From Trichothermofontia sichuanensis B231 (GTDB taxonomy: Bacteria; Cyanobacteriota; Cyanobacteriia; B231), in the NCBI RefSeq assembly GCF_026240635.1, contig NZ_CP110848.1, positions 188,501-252,500 on the forward strand: a stretch of 64,000 nucleotides of DNA. The letters are read 5' to 3'. The notes beneath the pieces were generated by a model, which did not search any database, was not told where the DNA came from, and was given only the letters and a program-made list of their open reading frames with translations. This document shows, piece by piece, positions 45,917 through 56,081 of this stretch (its first letter is position 1; each line of letters begins with the position of its first letter). The translations under genes and the position numbers were made by a program.

Positions 45917-46579
45917 TCATGATTGCCTATGATTGCCTAAATCATGATTATCTGCATTCTGCCTGCGTGAAACCTGCTTGCGTGAATTGTGATCAAGAGG
46001 CCGACTCAAGGCAGACGTGACGGCTACGAGGACAGTGGGATCACTGACCATCCAGGCATGGCCGAGAACAGGAACTTTGATTTCGGTCCCAATCGGTAGG
46101 GAGGAACTGCTAGCTGGTAAGATCATCAGGTCCAGTGGTGTCCAAATTGAGGTGAATTGGACCTGGTTGAGTTGGTCTAACTGGTGATTGAGATCCCTTA
46201 AAAAAGGGCTATTGGGTCGCATTTGTTCACACCCCACATTCCCGCAGAGGTAGGCCATCAGGCTGCCATGATGCGGGGACGAGATGGTGATGAAGCGATC
46301 AACCCGTGCTAACCCCCCTAACTTTTGCAGGTAATAGCGACAGACAATCCCCCCCATACTGAATCCCACCAAATCGATCGCGTGCGATCGGCCAAAGGTA
46401 CGCTTTACGTAGCAATCCACTTGCCGTGCCAGTTCATCGAGGCCCACATCCCCATTATTGGGACTCAGGGAGATGGCATGAACTTCCCAGCCTCGTGCCT
46501 CTAGGTGGGTGCGCATCCGCTGAAAAATCTTAGCGGTATCGTTAATCCCATGAATCAGTAGGACAGGATTGCGTTCCAT
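45917..46579 (-). CDS. Alpha/beta-fold lipase/esterase (EstA-like)
   Basis: The 220-residue protein has the HG oxyanion-hole motif in VLLIHGINDTAKIF, the nucleophile elbow GFSMGGIVCRYYL (Ser), and FITISSPHHGSLMAYL. The catalytic Asp and His candidates are in the C-terminal half (ALSRPLDHNSR and VLGHAWMVSD). It resembles LipA/EstA lipases without a signal peptide, so it is probably cytosolic and acts on esters of unknown identity. A tandem 11-bp repeat covers the region directly upstream of its ATG. Confidence 0.85.
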   Translation of the reverse strand: MERNPVLLIHGINDTAKIFQRMRTHLEARGWEVHAISLSPNNGDVGLDELARQVDCYVKRTFGRSHAIDLVGFSMGGIVCRYYLQKLGGLARVDRFITISSPHHGSLMAYLCGNVGCEQMRPNSPFLRDLNHQLDQLNQVQFTSIWTPLDLMILPASSSSLPIGTEIKVPVLGHAWMVSDPTVLVAVTSALSRPLDHNSRKQVSRRQNADNHDLGNHRQS

Positions 46580-46611
46580 TAGTGGTCTATTAGTGGTCTA
46601 TTAGTGGTCTC
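46579..46611. repeat. Tandem repeat, 3 x 11 bp (ATTAGTGGTCT)
   Basis: Three perfect units. The first base overlaps the ATG of the lipase gene on the opposite strand. It therefore occupies the ribosome-binding region of that gene, where no usual site is seen. Confidence 0.85.
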
Positions 46612-46705
46612 TCCACGCCATTGGCGATCAGGATTTTAAGGCCCAAATCATCACAACCAAATCGTCACAAGTTTATGCGATAACCTGTGACTATCCTGTA
46701 ACGAT

Positions 46706-46767
46706 GTTGATCATGCCCTGTTAAGGGATGAATGGGGTTGATCATGCCCTGTTAAGGGATGAATGGG
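46706..46767. repeat. Tandem repeat, 2 x 31 bp
   Basis: Two perfect 31-bp units beginning GTTGATCATGCCCTGTTAAG. Each contains the palindrome TGATCA. It lies upstream of the lipase gene and next to the left end of element A4. Confidence 0.85.
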
Positions 46768-46821
46768 TGGAGACAAGGGGCAGCTATGCAACTGTCCCAG
46801 ACCCTATCACGAACGCCTACC

Positions 46822-47172
46822 TACAGCCTCTGCCTCACGCATAACGTACAGTTTGACCGGGGTAGGATGGGGGCACCCCCCTAGTGCGACCTTCACCCTC
46901 AATCCCTCTCCTAGAGCGGGAGAGCAAGGGGCTTGCAAATTCGGCACCCCTCTGCCACCTCCCCCCGTAAACGGGGGCTAGGAGATGAGGGCTGCCGGTA
47001 GGATCCAGATCCAAACCTTAACCATGTACTACTTATAGCTATTACAATTTAGGCTGAAACAGCCCCCTCACCCCCAGCCCCTCTCCCAGAGCGGGAGAGG
47101 GGAGTGAAAAACTGTATCGTTCTTATTTGGATTGACCATAACCGTGTACTAAGTCAATTGGATAAAGACTAT
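46822..47172 (+). mobile_element. Family A/B composite element (copy A4)
   Basis: The left end is TACAGCCTCTGCCTCACGCATAACGTACAG (diverged) and the right end GGATAAAGACTATA. A complete B unit (47034-47141) is embedded. Sequence after B (CCGTGTACTAAGTCAATTGG) repeats part of that before B (CCATGTACTAC), so the copy is a mosaic, perhaps by recombination between a plain A and an A with B. Total about 351 bp. It sits downstream of tkt. Confidence 0.75.
47034..47141 (+). mobile_element. Family B repeat element (copy B4), inside A4
   Basis: Begins TATAGCTATTACAATTTAGG and ends GGATTGACCATAA. Nearly identical to B1, B2 and B6 in the core. Confidence 0.75.
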
Positions 47173-47176
47173 AACA

Positions 47177-47213
47177 AACGCCTGAATCTTCTCTTGTCAA
47201 CGATCCAGGCGTT
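47177..47213 (-). terminator. Possible hairpin after tkt
   Basis: Arms AACGCCTG (47177-47184) and CAGGCGTT (47206-47213), 21-nt loop. On the minus strand it lies 26 bp after the tkt stop. The T tract is weak, so function as a terminator is uncertain. Confidence 0.4.
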
Positions 47214-47238
47214 AATCAGGTTTGTATGGGACAAAGGG

Positions 47239-49245
47239 TTAACTGAGCAGGGCCTTGGCCTTGGCCACTACATTGTCCACCGTGAAGCCAAATTTTTCCA
47301 TGCAGACATTGCCCGGAGCCGAGGCACCAAAGCGATCGATGCCAATCACCGCACCGGCATCGCCCACATACCGACACCAGCCAAAGGTCGATCCTGCTTC
47401 AACCGCCAGCCGTCGAGTCACCGCCTTGGGCAAAACGGATTCCTTGTAGTTGGCATCCTGCTCGTCAAACAGTTCCCAACAGGGCATGGACACAACCCGC
47501 ACCTTGGTGCCCGCAGACCGCAGTTGCTCAGCCGCCTGCACACACAGATGCAGTTCACTGCCCGTGCCAATCAGAATCAGGTCGGGAGTCCCCTCACTAT
47601 CCGAGATAATATAGGCCCCGCGCCCCGTACCGTCGATCGAGGTCTCATCGTAGTTGGGCAGGTTCTGCCGCGACAGGGCAATCACCGTGGGCCGGTGACG
47701 ATTAGCCACTGCGACCTTATAAGCTCCAGAGGTTTCATTCCCATCCGCGGGACGAATGACCAGCATATTGGGGATAACCCGCAGGGAGGCGAGCGTTTCC
47801 ACCGGTTGGTGGGTCGGACCGTCTTCCCCTAAGCCAATCGAATCGTGGGTCATCACATAAATGACGCCGATTTGCGAGAGGGCCGCTAAGCGCATCGCCG
47901 CCCGCATGTAGTCGGCAAAGACCAAGAAGGTGGCGCAGTAGGGAATCAGGCCGGAGTTGTGCAGGGCAATGCCATTGCAAATCGCCCCCATCCCGTGTTC
48001 GCGCACGCCAAAGCGCAGATTACGGTTACCATACTGGCCCTTCTGGAAGTCGCCAGAGACCTTCAGTTCCGTCAGGTTAGAGTGGGTCAAGTCCGCGGAA
48101 CCCCCGATCAGTTCCGGTAGGACCGGGGCCAGCGCATTCAGGGTAATTTCTGAGTGCTTGCGGGTGGCGATCGCCTTATCGGCACTCGTATACCGCGGTA
48201 GGGCTTGCTCCCAACCATCGGGTAGGGTTCCCGCCAGCATCCGTTCAAATTCCTCGGCTGCCTCAGGATACTTGGTACGATAAGTGGCCAGGGTTTCCTG
48301 CCATTCCGCTTCCAGGCTGGCTCCGCGCTCGACCGCCTTGCGCATGTGGTTCAGCACATCGGCGGGAATCTCAAAGGGAGCATACGACCAGCCCAAATTT
48401 TCACGGGTTGCCTTAACCTCATCCTCACCCAGCGGCGCACCGTGGACACCCGCAGTGTTCGCCTTGCGGGGCGAACCGTAGCCGATGGTGGTTGTTACCT
48501 TAATCAGGGAGGGTTTATCGGTTACCGCCTTGGCGGCTGCGATCGCGTCGGCAATCGCCTTCAGATCCGTATTCCCATTCGGTACATGCTGGACATGCCA
48601 CCCGTAGGCTTCAAATCGCTTGCCCACATCTTCCGTAAAGGCAATGTCCGTCGAACCATCGATCGAAATATGGTTGTCGTCATACAGAGCGATCAGCTTG
48701 CCGAGACCCAAGTGACCTGCGAGAGAGCAGGCTTCACCCGACACCCCTTCCATATTGCAGCCATCCCCCAGGATGACATAGGTGTAGTGATCCACCAGGG
48801 TGCAATCCGGCTGGTTAAACCGGGCCGCCAGGTGGGCCTCCGCCATTGCTAGACCGACCGCATTGGCAATCCCTTGGCCCAGGGGACCAGTGGTGACTTC
48901 AACACCAGGGGTTTCAAAATTTTCCGGGTGGCCGGGGGTTGCTGACCCCCACTGGCGGAATTGCTTGATATCCTCCAAGCTCACACTGTCATAACCCGTC
49001 AAGTGCAGCAGGGCATACTGCAACATACAGCCATGCCCGGCAGAGAGGACAAACCGATCGCGGTTAAACCAACGGGGATTTTTGGGATTAAACCGCAGAA
49101 ATTGGTCCCACAGGACAAAAGCCATCGGTGCCGCACCCATCGGCAGGCCAGGGTGACCCGATTTAGCCTTTTCAACCGCATCGATCGCCAGAAAGCGAAT
49201 CGCATTAATACAAAGTTCTTCCAGAGATTGGGAGGCAACAACCAT
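47239..49245 (-). CDS. tkt: Transketolase
   Basis: The 668-residue TPP enzyme of the Calvin cycle and pentose phosphate pathway. TPP-binding [33 protein letters not shown], the substrate His region [20 protein letters not shown], and [25 protein letters not shown] are canonical. Full length with all three domains. Same strand as fabF and acpP; the acpP-fabF-tkt order is seen in other cyanobacteria. It has a 166-bp gap to fabF, so it may have its own promoter. Confidence 0.97.
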   Translation of the reverse strand: MVVASQSLEELCINAIRFLAIDAVEKAKSGHPGLPMGAAPMAFVLWDQFLRFNPKNPRWFNRDRFVLSAGHGCMLQYALLHLTGYDSVSLEDIKQFRQWGSATPGHPENFETPGVEVTTGPLGQGIANAVGLAMAEAHLAARFNQPDCTLVDHYTYVILGDGCNMEGVSGEACSLAGHLGLGKLIALYDDNHISIDGSTDIAFTEDVGKRFEAYGWHVQHVPNGNTDLKAIADAIAAAKAVTDKPSLIKVTTTIGYGSPRKANTAGVHGAPLGEDEVKATRENLGWSYAPFEIPADVLNHMRKAVERGASLEAEWQETLATYRTKYPEAAEEFERMLAGTLPDGWEQALPRYTSADKAIATRKHSEITLNALAPVLPELIGGSADLTHSNLTELKVSGDFQKGQYGNRNLRFGVREHGMGAICNGIALHNSGLIPYCATFLVFADYMRAAMRLAALSQIGVIYVMTHDSIGLGEDGPTHQPVETLASLRVIPNMLVIRPADGNETSGAYKVAVANRHRPTVIALSRQNLPNYDETSIDGTGRGAYIISDSEGTPDLILIGTGSELHLCVQAAEQLRSAGTKVRVVSMPCWELFDEQDANYKESVLPKAVTRRLAVEAGSTFGWCRYVGDAGAVIGIDRFGASAPGNVCMEKFGFTVDNVVAKAKALLS

Positions 49246-49411
49246 AATGATCTACTGTGCGAGGGTTAAGGACAGCACAAATGTGCATCAGTCAACAACA
49301 AACAAGCGCTACAGGAGCGCCATCACGAGCCGTTCTCAATTCTCTCCACCATTACCATTGACGGGGATCAGCAAGCAAGAAACGGGATAACACGGGATAG
49401 CACGGAACTCC

Positions 49412-50665
49412 CTAGGCTTGATATTTCCGAAAGGCAAGGGTCACATTATGACCCCCAAAGCCAAAGGAGTTGGACAGGGCAACATTGACCGTTTGCGCCC
49501 GGGCTTGACCCGCCACATAATCCAGATCACAGGCGGGGTCGGGATTTTCCAGGTTAATGGTAGGGGGAATCATATCCTCCGCGATCGCCATCACCGTTGC
49601 CACCGCCTCAATCCCCCCCGACCCGCCGAGCAAGTGGCCCGTCATGGATTTAGTCGAACTGACCGCAATGCGATAGGCATGATCCCCCAATGCCCGTTTA
49701 ATCGCCGCTGTCTCCGTCGAATCATTGGCAGGGGTACTGGTGCCGTGGGCATTGATGTAGTCCACATCCGTAGCCGCTAGCCCGGCATCCTTGAGGGCCA
49801 ACTGCATCGCCCGCGTGGCCCCTTCCCCCGTGGGCGAGGGTGCAGTCATGTGGTAGGCATCACAGGTCATGCCATAGCCCACAATTTCAGCATAGATACG
49901 AGCACCCCGCGCCCGGGCATGTTCCAGTTCTTCTAACAACAACACCCCAGCCCCTTCCCCCATCACAAAACCATCGCGATCGCGATCGAAGGGCCGACAG
50001 GCATGGGCTGGATCGTCGTTACGAGTAGACAGGGCACGGGCCGCGGCAAACCCCGCCACCGACAGTGGGGTAATTGCCGCTTCGGCTCCACCCCCCAACA
50101 TGGCCTGGGCATAGCCGTGTTGCACTAGCCGGAAGGCATCGCCAATTGAATTGGATCCGGCGGCACAGGCGGTGACCGCACAGGAATTCGGTCCCTTTGC
50201 CCCCACATGAATGGCCGTTAGACCCGCAGCCATATTACCGATCATCATCGGCACCATAAAGGGACTACAGCGCCCCGGCCCCTTGGTGAGGTTAATTTCC
50301 TGCTGGTCTTCCATCACCTTGATACCGCCCACGCCTGTCCCAATCACCACGCCCACCTGTTCAGCATTCAGGTTGTTGATGACAAATTGCGCATCGGCCA
50401 AGGCTTGCTGACTTGCCGCCACCGCAAACTGGGCAAAGCGATCCATGCGTTTAGCATCTTTGGGGTCCATAAAGTCATGCGGGTCAAAACCCTTGACCTC
50501 CCCCGCAATGCGACAGGCATGGCGCGCCGGATCAAATCGGGTAATCGGACCAATGCCGTTCCGCCCCGTGCATAAGCCCTCCCAGTACTCAGCCAGAGTA
50601 TTACCGAGGGGAGTGATTGCGCCCAGACCAGTAATAACAACGCGCTTTAGCTCCGAACTTGCCAT
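49412..50665 (-). CDS. fabF: 3-oxoacyl-ACP synthase II
   Basis: The 417-residue condensing enzyme elongates acyl-ACP with malonyl-ACP in fatty acid synthesis. The Cys-His-His triad is in [31 protein letters not shown] and [15 protein letters not shown]. Full-length thiolase fold, starting [15 protein letters not shown] and ending [17 protein letters not shown]. It lies 92 bp downstream of acpP, consistent with one operon. Confidence 0.97.
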   Translation of the reverse strand: MASSELKRVVITGLGAITPLGNTLAEYWEGLCTGRNGIGPITRFDPARHACRIAGEVKGFDPHDFMDPKDAKRMDRFAQFAVAASQQALADAQFVINNLNAEQVGVVIGTGVGGIKVMEDQQEINLTKGPGRCSPFMVPMMIGNMAAGLTAIHVGAKGPNSCAVTACAAGSNSIGDAFRLVQHGYAQAMLGGGAEAAITPLSVAGFAAARALSTRNDDPAHACRPFDRDRDGFVMGEGAGVLLLEELEHARARGARIYAEIVGYGMTCDAYHMTAPSPTGEGATRAMQLALKDAGLAATDVDYINAHGTSTPANDSTETAAIKRALGDHAYRIAVSSTKSMTGHLLGGSGGIEAVATVMAIAEDMIPPTINLENPDPACDLDYVAGQARAQTVNVALSNSFGFGGHNVTLAFRKYQA

Positions 50666-50757
50666 GAATACACAAAAAGGTAGAGGACAGTAAGGGGAAC
50701 AGGCAGGGCCTAACTTAACTGGATGGTACCCACACTTGAGCTTGAAACCGAGGCTGT

Positions 50758-51003
50758 TTAGGCAGCAACTTTGTTGCGGATATAGTCTACCGCTGCCTGT
50801 ACAGTGGCGATATTTTCCGCATCTTCATCGGGAATTTCGACTTCAAACTCTTCTTCGAGGGCCATGACCAATTCCACGGTATCTAGGGAATCAGCACCCA
50901 AATCGTTGGCAAAACTGGCTTCCGGGGTCACTTCTGCTGTGTCCTTACTCAATTGCTCTGCGACAATTTTTTGGACTTTGGCGAAAATCTCATCTTCACT
51001 CAT
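50758..51003 (-). CDS. acpP: Acyl carrier protein
   Basis: The 81-residue ACP carries the phosphopantetheine on the Ser in [23 protein letters not shown]. The helix II sequence is canonical and the length normal. It is the first gene of acpP-fabF, 92 bp before fabF. Confidence 0.97.
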   Translation of the reverse strand: MSEDEIFAKVQKIVAEQLSKDTAEVTPEASFANDLGADSLDTVELVMALEEEFEVEIPDEDAENIATVQAAVDYIRNKVAA

Positions 51004-51629
51004 GACAATTCCTCAACCCAAGTACAGAAACTCTTCCAAAAGGATGTATTGACAAGCACCCTTCATCTTAGCGGAAAGTGTACCGCTACAGATGTTGTCC
51101 GACTGAATCTGCTCAATCTGGTCGATCGCGGTCCTCCAAGCCCCGATTGCATACGCGATTGCATACGCATCGCGCTTGGAATTGATCGCCAACGCGGCGA
51201 TCCAGGGGCGATCGGTTGACAACCCATACCCTACTGAGGTAGCTGCCAACCCAGGGTTGATCTGGCCTTCGCTAGCCAGGGAAACGGTCAGAGAGCGTTG
51301 GTGTTGGAGGGGAGGGTCCCTGGGCAGAACGCTCACGTTAGAAAACGTAGGCACCGGAACATCCTGGAACGGCACTGCCACACTCCAGGGAAAAACGTTC
51401 ACAGGGGAAAATGGGGGCACGGGCGATCGCGGCTAGGAGAAAACCCCAGCCCTCACAGCCGTTGTCCTGAACAGGGGATCAGTGCCTGACCACCTTAAGC
51501 ATGGCATGAACGTTGATTAAAGGTTGGCGATAAACAGAAAAGTTAAACTTTGCGTGGATCGGTTGGGCAAAAGACTGATGGCAAAAGACTTGTATTTAGC
51601 GGTTGGCTGTTTGTGACCTGGCGGCGGGC
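51004..51629. other. Intergenic region upstream of acpP
   Basis: About 626 bp without a supported gene. Two overlapping frames (51013-51420 minus and 51176-51436 plus) have no family likeness. The sequence contains two GTTAGAAAACG/GTTCACAG-like GC-rich repeats (near 51330-51410) and the acpP promoter should be here. psaC, which is next to acpP in some cyanobacteria, is not present. Confidence 0.45.
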
Positions 51630-52091
51630 CTAGGTAAGGGGACTGAGTGCGCCATCCAGTTGGGCGCTTAGCTCCGGCAAGCTGCCGGCTCGCTGCTCAT
51701 AACAAACCGGCGGTGGCGGTTCAGGTTGGAACTGAATTAACTTAAATTCACAACTTTGTCCTGGCCCGATGCCCAAAACGAAGACTTCTTGTTCTGGGTT
51801 GTGACCGTTCAGGATGCCGATAATTTCGCGTAGCTGGTTGTTGACCTGCTCATTAAGGGTGGCGATCGCCTGACGGCGGCAGAAGACGAGGTGGGGTGTG
51901 GGTTCAAAATCAATCCCGATCGTGTCCTTCTCAGTGCCTTGTTCTAGATACAAAGCCCAATTCAGAGCAGCGAGCGTCTGCTGATGGTTACGCACAAACG
52001 TTTCCAATTGTTTAACCCAGGCTTTTTTCTCCGGGGGATTTCCCGGCAACGACCCGCTGCTAATGGCAGGTTCTGCATCCCAACTCATCAT
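51630..52091 (-). CDS. Conserved hypothetical protein (153 aa)
   Basis: No family recognised. The central part has an amphipathic helical pattern (WVKQLETFVRNHQQTLAALNWALYLEQ) and a beta-strand-rich section (TIGIDFEPTPHLVFCRRQAIATLNEQVNNQLREIIGIL). The C-terminus is Pro-rich then DGALSPLT. No signal or membrane span. It starts with two consecutive ATG codons, with GAGG 10 bases upstream. Probably cytosolic. Confidence 0.76.
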   Translation of the reverse strand: MMSWDAEPAISSGSLPGNPPEKKAWVKQLETFVRNHQQTLAALNWALYLEQGTEKDTIGIDFEPTPHLVFCRRQAIATLNEQVNNQLREIIGILNGHNPEQEVFVLGIGPGQSCEFKLIQFQPEPPPPVCYEQRAGSLPELSAQLDGALSPLT

Positions 52092-52335
52092 CCGAGGGTA
52101 TCCTCAATTGTTTAGGTTACTTGCATCCTCTGCTCTAGTCTACTGAGTTTAGGAGCCGTTAGACCCTGCTCAACCCCTGCGCAACGCGCAGACCGGCTAG
52201 GGGGGAGTGTGGATATTGAAATCAAAGGTGTTGAGAGGCCAGTGTTGAGATGAAGATTTTCAGGGATACATGGGCATTTCGCCGATCTGCTTGTAGGCTA
52301 GCAGTGTGTAGCTTCCGCCGGAGGATACAGAAGCA

Positions 52336-52665
52336 ATGAAGGCACCATTCTGGATTTTAGTCATCGTGTTCAGTCTGATGGGTTGGAGCTATCCGGTACT
52401 GGCCCAGGCGAATAGCCCACACCTTAATCGTGACACTGAACAACCGACGGAGACGGATACGCCAATGGGGTCAGCGGCTGATTTGCGGGTGTACGATGCT
52501 GATTTATCCACGATCGATCTGGCGATATCGCGACCCCTCACTGATCTGAGCCTACCGAGTCAAGCTGAATCATCCACCGTCAGTCCCAGCCAACCGAATA
52601 ATTCGTTGATCTGGCTGCCTAACAACGAAGCCCCCAGCGATCGCCTGCACTTCAGTGGATCGTAG
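52336..52665 (+). CDS. Small secreted protein (109 aa)
   Basis: The N-terminus is a clear signal peptide: MKAPFWILVIVFSLMGWSYPVLAQA, with a likely cleavage after LAQA or AQA. The mature 84 residues are acidic and hydrophilic with many Ser, Thr and Asp (NRDTEQPTETDTPMGSAADLRVYDADLSTIDLAISRPLTDLSLPS) and no recognised domain. GGAGG lies 12 bases before the ATG. Exported to the periplasm or thylakoid lumen; function unknown. Confidence 0.72.
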   Translation: MKAPFWILVIVFSLMGWSYPVLAQANSPHLNRDTEQPTETDTPMGSAADLRVYDADLSTIDLAISRPLTDLSLPSQAESSTVSPSQPNNSLIWLPNNEAPSDRLHFSGS

Positions 52666-52707
52666 CCCTAGCGGTTAAGACCATTCCCAGCAGATTCAGA
52701 GAAGGCG

Positions 52708-53160
52708 ATGCAGAGCATGTTGCACAAGGTTTGGCAGTGGCTGCAACACCGGTGGCAGGGGTTGCAACGATGGCTAGGGCGTCGCCCTGCATTTGAGAGG
52801 GCTGAGGCTCAAGCGCCCCCGCCAAGGCCAACCCGATCGGATGCGGAATACGAGGCATTATTTTTGCCACTACTGGAGAATCCAGCGTTGACTTCCGGGC
52901 GCTTTAAGGCATGGCTGATCAGCAAAAACGTGCTCGAAGAGGAATTAACGGCCTGGTTACATCGCTTTGGCGATCGTTTGCAACAGGCCCCTGATCAGTA
53001 TCAGGTGCTAGCCCAGCGGCTGATGCAGTTTGGCACGATCGTGAATGGCCCGACGGCCCATGTTGCCTTGAAGCTCGGCCAGTCCCTCTATGTTCCTCCG
53101 CCCGCGCCAACTGCTGGAGAGGGGGACGTGATTGAGGCTGTATTTCGAGAAGAGCGGTAA
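52708..53160 (+). CDS. Hypothetical protein (150 aa)
   Basis: I do not recognise it. The N-terminus is Trp- and Arg-rich (MQSMLHKVWQWLQHRWQGLQRWLGRRP), perhaps an amphipathic membrane-associated helix. The rest is hydrophilic with EALFLPLLENPALTSGRFKAWLISKNVLEEELTAWLHRFGDRLQQ and a Pro-rich end. GAAGG is upstream of the first ATG; the second ATG at 52717 is also possible. It precedes rpmI by about 70 bp, possibly co-transcribed. Confidence 0.74.
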   Translation: MQSMLHKVWQWLQHRWQGLQRWLGRRPAFERAEAQAPPPRPTRSDAEYEALFLPLLENPALTSGRFKAWLISKNVLEEELTAWLHRFGDRLQQAPDQYQVLAQRLMQFGTIVNGPTAHVALKLGQSLYVPPPAPTAGEGDVIEAVFREER

Positions 53161-53233
53161 GGGAAGGGACAGACTTGCACAAACGCCCTTATCTACAGTA
53201 GGATTGTAGACTGTGCTGAATTGGAGCAGTCTG

Positions 53234-53431
53234 ATGCCCAAACTCAAAACTCGCAGGGCGGCAGCAAAACGTTTCCAGGCAACTGGAAGCGGCAAAATTG
53301 CTCGCCGTAAAGCCAACCGCAACCACCTGTTACAGAAGAAAAGTGCTGCCCGCAAGCGTCGCCTCGGTAACTTGGCCTTGGTGGATGCAACCAATGAAGA
53401 GAATGTACGTTTGATGCTGCCCTATTTGTAG
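53234..53431 (+). CDS. rpmI: 50S ribosomal protein L35
   Basis: Start at the ATG at 53234 ([33 protein letters not shown]), with GGAG upstream; the frame is open seven codons earlier. The 65-residue basic protein has the L35 pattern KxTxxKRFxxTGxGKxxRxxA. Followed by rplT, as in most bacteria. infC is not next to it. Confidence 0.97.
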   Translation: MPKLKTRRAAAKRFQATGSGKIARRKANRNHLLQKKSAARKRRLGNLALVDATNEENVRLMLPYL

Positions 53432-53515
53432 GGATCGATGCATGAGGGGCGATCGGGGGTACGGAGCAATTTACGGAGCAATTTATTAATATCAAGGTAT
53501 TAGGTAATATCAACT

Positions 53516-53866
53516 ATGACACGGGTTAAACGCGGCAATGTTGCCCGCAAACGGCGTAAGAAAATTCTGAAGCTGGCGAAGGGGTTTCGTGGATCCCACT
53601 CAAAGTTATTCCGCACAGCTAATCAGCAGGTAATGAAGGCATTGCGCAATGCCTATCGCGATCGTCGCCGTCGTAAGCGGGATTTTCGTCGCCTCTGGAT
53701 TGCCCGGATCAACGCGGCGGCGCGTCAGCATGGTATGAGCTATAGCCAACTGATCGGTAATCTGAAGAAGGTGGATGTGCAACTCAATCGCAAGATGTTA
53801 GCTGAGTTGGCTGTACTTGATCCAGCCAGTTTTGAAAAGATCGTCGCGGTTGCCAGTCAGGGATAG
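53516..53866 (+). CDS. rplT: 50S ribosomal protein L20
   Basis: The 116-residue basic protein has the L20 sequence [42 protein letters not shown]. It binds 23S rRNA early in assembly and is full length. Located 85 bp after rpmI. An autoregulatory leader is known in other bacteria; I cannot identify one here. Confidence 0.97.
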   Translation: MTRVKRGNVARKRRKKILKLAKGFRGSHSKLFRTANQQVMKALRNAYRDRRRRKRDFRRLWIARINAAARQHGMSYSQLIGNLKKVDVQLNRKMLAELAVLDPASFEKIVAVASQG

Positions 53867-53879
53867 GGGCTGGAGAGGC

Positions 53880-54076
53880 TAAGATCCCAACCCTTTCCCC
53901 CATTTGGGCGAAGGGGAGTGGGATTGGCAAGTCCCTCTCCCGCCAAGTCCCTCTCCCGCTTTGGGAGAGGGATCGAGGGTGAAGCTTGCACCCGTGGGCT
54001 ACTCCCAGCCTACCCAGGTAACGCTGGACTTTATGATTGGGGTAACTGGACTTTATGATTGGGGTAAAGGCTGTAT
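53880..54076 (-). mobile_element. Family A remnant with internal duplication (copy A7)
   Basis: Inverted A copy lacking the outer end on its left side. It ends GGGGTAAAGGCTGTAT, the reverse complement of the A left end. Within it a 22-bp unit (CTGGACTTTATGATTGGGGT + AA) is tandemly duplicated at 54024-54045 and 54046-54067. The hairpin CCCTCTCCC-GCTTT-GGGAGAGGG also appears twice in part. Confidence 0.7.
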
Positions 54077-54116
54077 CATCCCGCTGATTGTTTATGGCCA
54101 GGGTTCCTTGGGAGGT

Positions 54117-55691
54117 TCATTGGCGTGACGATTCGCCCCCCCCGGCGGCTAACTCCTGGGTGTAGGTAGGCATTTGACCAGAAGTCAGGCGCTGCCAGTA
54201 ATCCTTGAGATCGGCAGCAACTTCGTTCGAGAGGACATAGCAGCCGATCAGATTAGGAAAGGCCATGCCGAGTAGCATCAGGTCACTGAAGTCAATAATG
54301 ACAGATAGGCTGGCCAGACAGCCCAAAAAGACGCAGAGAATATAGATGACTTTGTAAATAAGGGTACTACCGTGCCCAAATAGGTAGGCCCAAGTCTGGA
54401 TACCGTAATAGCTCCAAGAGATAATCGTCGAAAAGGCGAACAGAGAAACTGCCAGGCTTAAAATTATGGGGAACCAGCTAATGACGGTGGTGGAAAATGC
54501 CTGGGCGGTTAACTCAACTCCTTGCAATTCGGTTTCTTGATAGACGCCCGTTAGAATAATCACGATCGCGGTCATATTGCAAATGACGATCGTGTCAATA
54601 AAGGGTTCTAACAGGGCAATCATGCCTTCCCGGATCGGTTCGTCGGTCCGGGCTGCGGAGTGGGCGATCGCTGCGGAACCAATCCCGGCCTCATTGGAGA
54701 AGGAACTGCGGCGAATTCCCTGGACCATAACGCCGATTAAGCCACCTGCTACTGCCGTTGGTGCAAAGGCTTCGCGAAAGATGGTGACGATCGCGGCGGG
54801 GATTTGGGTCGCATTGGCCAGCAGGACCACTAGGCAAGCGCCAATGTAGATCACCGCCATTGCCGGCACTAACTTTTCGGCCACAGCCCCAATGCGACGA
54901 ATGCCACCAATAATCACAACTCCGGCTAGGGCAGCTAGGATCAGGCCAAAGAGCCAATTAGGTAAACCGGGAATCAGACGCGCCAGGGCGGCATACGCTT
55001 GATTCGCCTGAAACATATTGGCGCCTCCCAGGCTGGCTGCTAGCCCCAGCAAACAGAAGAGAACCGCTAAGCCCTGTCCCAACGGACGCAGACCGCGATC
55101 GCGGAATCCTTGGGTAAGGTAGTACATAGGGCCGCCCAGAATCGTGCCATCCGGGAGAACATGGCGATACTTAACGGCGAGGGTACATTCGATAAACTTA
55201 CTGCTCATCCCCAAAAAGCCCGCGACTGTCAGCCAGAACATGGCACCGGGTCCTCCCAATTGGATCGCAACCGCCACGCCAGCGATATTCCCTAACCCGA
55301 CTGTGCCAGAGAGGGCTGTCGCTAATGCCTGGAAATGGGACACTTCCCCGGCATCATTGGGGTCGTCGAAATCACCGCGCAGGATCGCGATCGCATGTTT
55401 AAAGCCGCGCAGATTGATGAAGCCCAAGCGTAGCGTAAAAAATAGGGCAGCCAGAATTAACCAAAGAACAATGAAGGGAAATCCATTAGCACCCCCGATC
55501 GGGAAAAAAAGAATTTGGGCAAAAAAGTTGACGATCGGGACGAAGAAGGCATCCACTCCGCTGGGGGCTGTTTCCGCCTGTGCCCAAACTGGCGTTGTAA
55601 TCCCTATGAGGATCAACAGTGAACCGATGAGGATAAGGGCTAGCTGCTTGCCAATAATCAGCGTTTTTAGGCGACGAATCACAGTAGTCAT
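54117..55691 (-). CDS. AGCS-family sodium:amino acid symporter
   Basis: The 524-residue protein has about 11 membrane helices. The motif TALSGTVGLGNIAGVAVAIQLGGPGAMFWLTVAGFLGMSSKFIECTLAVKYR is the AGCS signature. The N-terminal region (about residues 1-55) has a hydrophobic stretch with VWAQA, perhaps a signal sequence. It would import alanine or glycine with sodium. The C-terminal tail is hydrophilic. Flanked by repeats on both sides; no neighbouring partner gene. Confidence 0.94.
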   Translation of the reverse strand: MTTVIRRLKTLIIGKQLALILIGSLLILIGITTPVWAQAETAPSGVDAFFVPIVNFFAQILFFPIGGANGFPFIVLWLILAALFFTLRLGFINLRGFKHAIAILRGDFDDPNDAGEVSHFQALATALSGTVGLGNIAGVAVAIQLGGPGAMFWLTVAGFLGMSSKFIECTLAVKYRHVLPDGTILGGPMYYLTQGFRDRGLRPLGQGLAVLFCLLGLAASLGGANMFQANQAYAALARLIPGLPNWLFGLILAALAGVVIIGGIRRIGAVAEKLVPAMAVIYIGACLVVLLANATQIPAAIVTIFREAFAPTAVAGGLIGVMVQGIRRSSFSNEAGIGSAAIAHSAARTDEPIREGMIALLEPFIDTIVICNMTAIVIILTGVYQETELQGVELTAQAFSTTVISWFPIILSLAVSLFAFSTIISWSYYGIQTWAYLFGHGSTLIYKVIYILCVFLGCLASLSVIIDFSDLMLLGMAFPNLIGCYVLSNEVAADLKDYWQRLTSGQMPTYTQELAAGGGESSRQ

Positions 55692-55907
55692 AGAATTCCG
55701 GCATACACTGATTTAGTGTATACCCAATCCAACCTATCCCAAAAATAGGACTGAGAGGAGGACTGCTTGAACCATCATGCTCAGGGTAATCATTTGCTAA
55801 GTGTACCGGCTCTAGGCAGGCCGAGGTCGAGCACTGAATCCTGACTCTGAACAGCAGTCTCATACCGTGCCTCCCCACAGATAGTTATTTCAGATTAGAA
55901 AGAGATG

Positions 55908-55983
55908 CCTAAGCCCCTCGCCCGCGCTGGGAGAGGGGCTGGGGGTGAGGGTGCCGTTTCAGCCTAAATTGCAATGACTATAC
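55908..55983 (-). mobile_element. Family B remnant (copy B5)
   Basis: Inverted, truncated B: the hairpin CCCGCGCTGGGAGAGGGGCTGG and TTTCAGCCTAAATTGCAATGACTATA remain, while the TTATGGTC end is missing. Confidence 0.65.
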
Positions 55984-55999
55984 CCGGCAAAACCCGACT

Positions 56000-56028
56000 A
56001 AAAAAGGGGGGCAGTACCTACCCCCCTT
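56000..56028 (-). terminator. Rho-independent terminator of ppsA
   Basis: On the minus strand an 8-bp stem AAGGGGGG/CCCCCCTT with a nine-base loop is directly followed by a T run (complement of AAAAAA at 56000-56005). It lies about 55 bp after the ppsA stop. The clearest terminator in the window. Confidence 0.88.
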
Positions 56029-56081
56029 GAGATTTATCCTACAGCGAAGTCTCTGCGAACCTGGATACCTTTTAAGGGTGA

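Noticed and set aside
51013-51420. 135-residue minus frame upstream of acpP
   Set aside because: No conserved motif, biased composition, overlaps another frame on the other strand; treated as intergenic.
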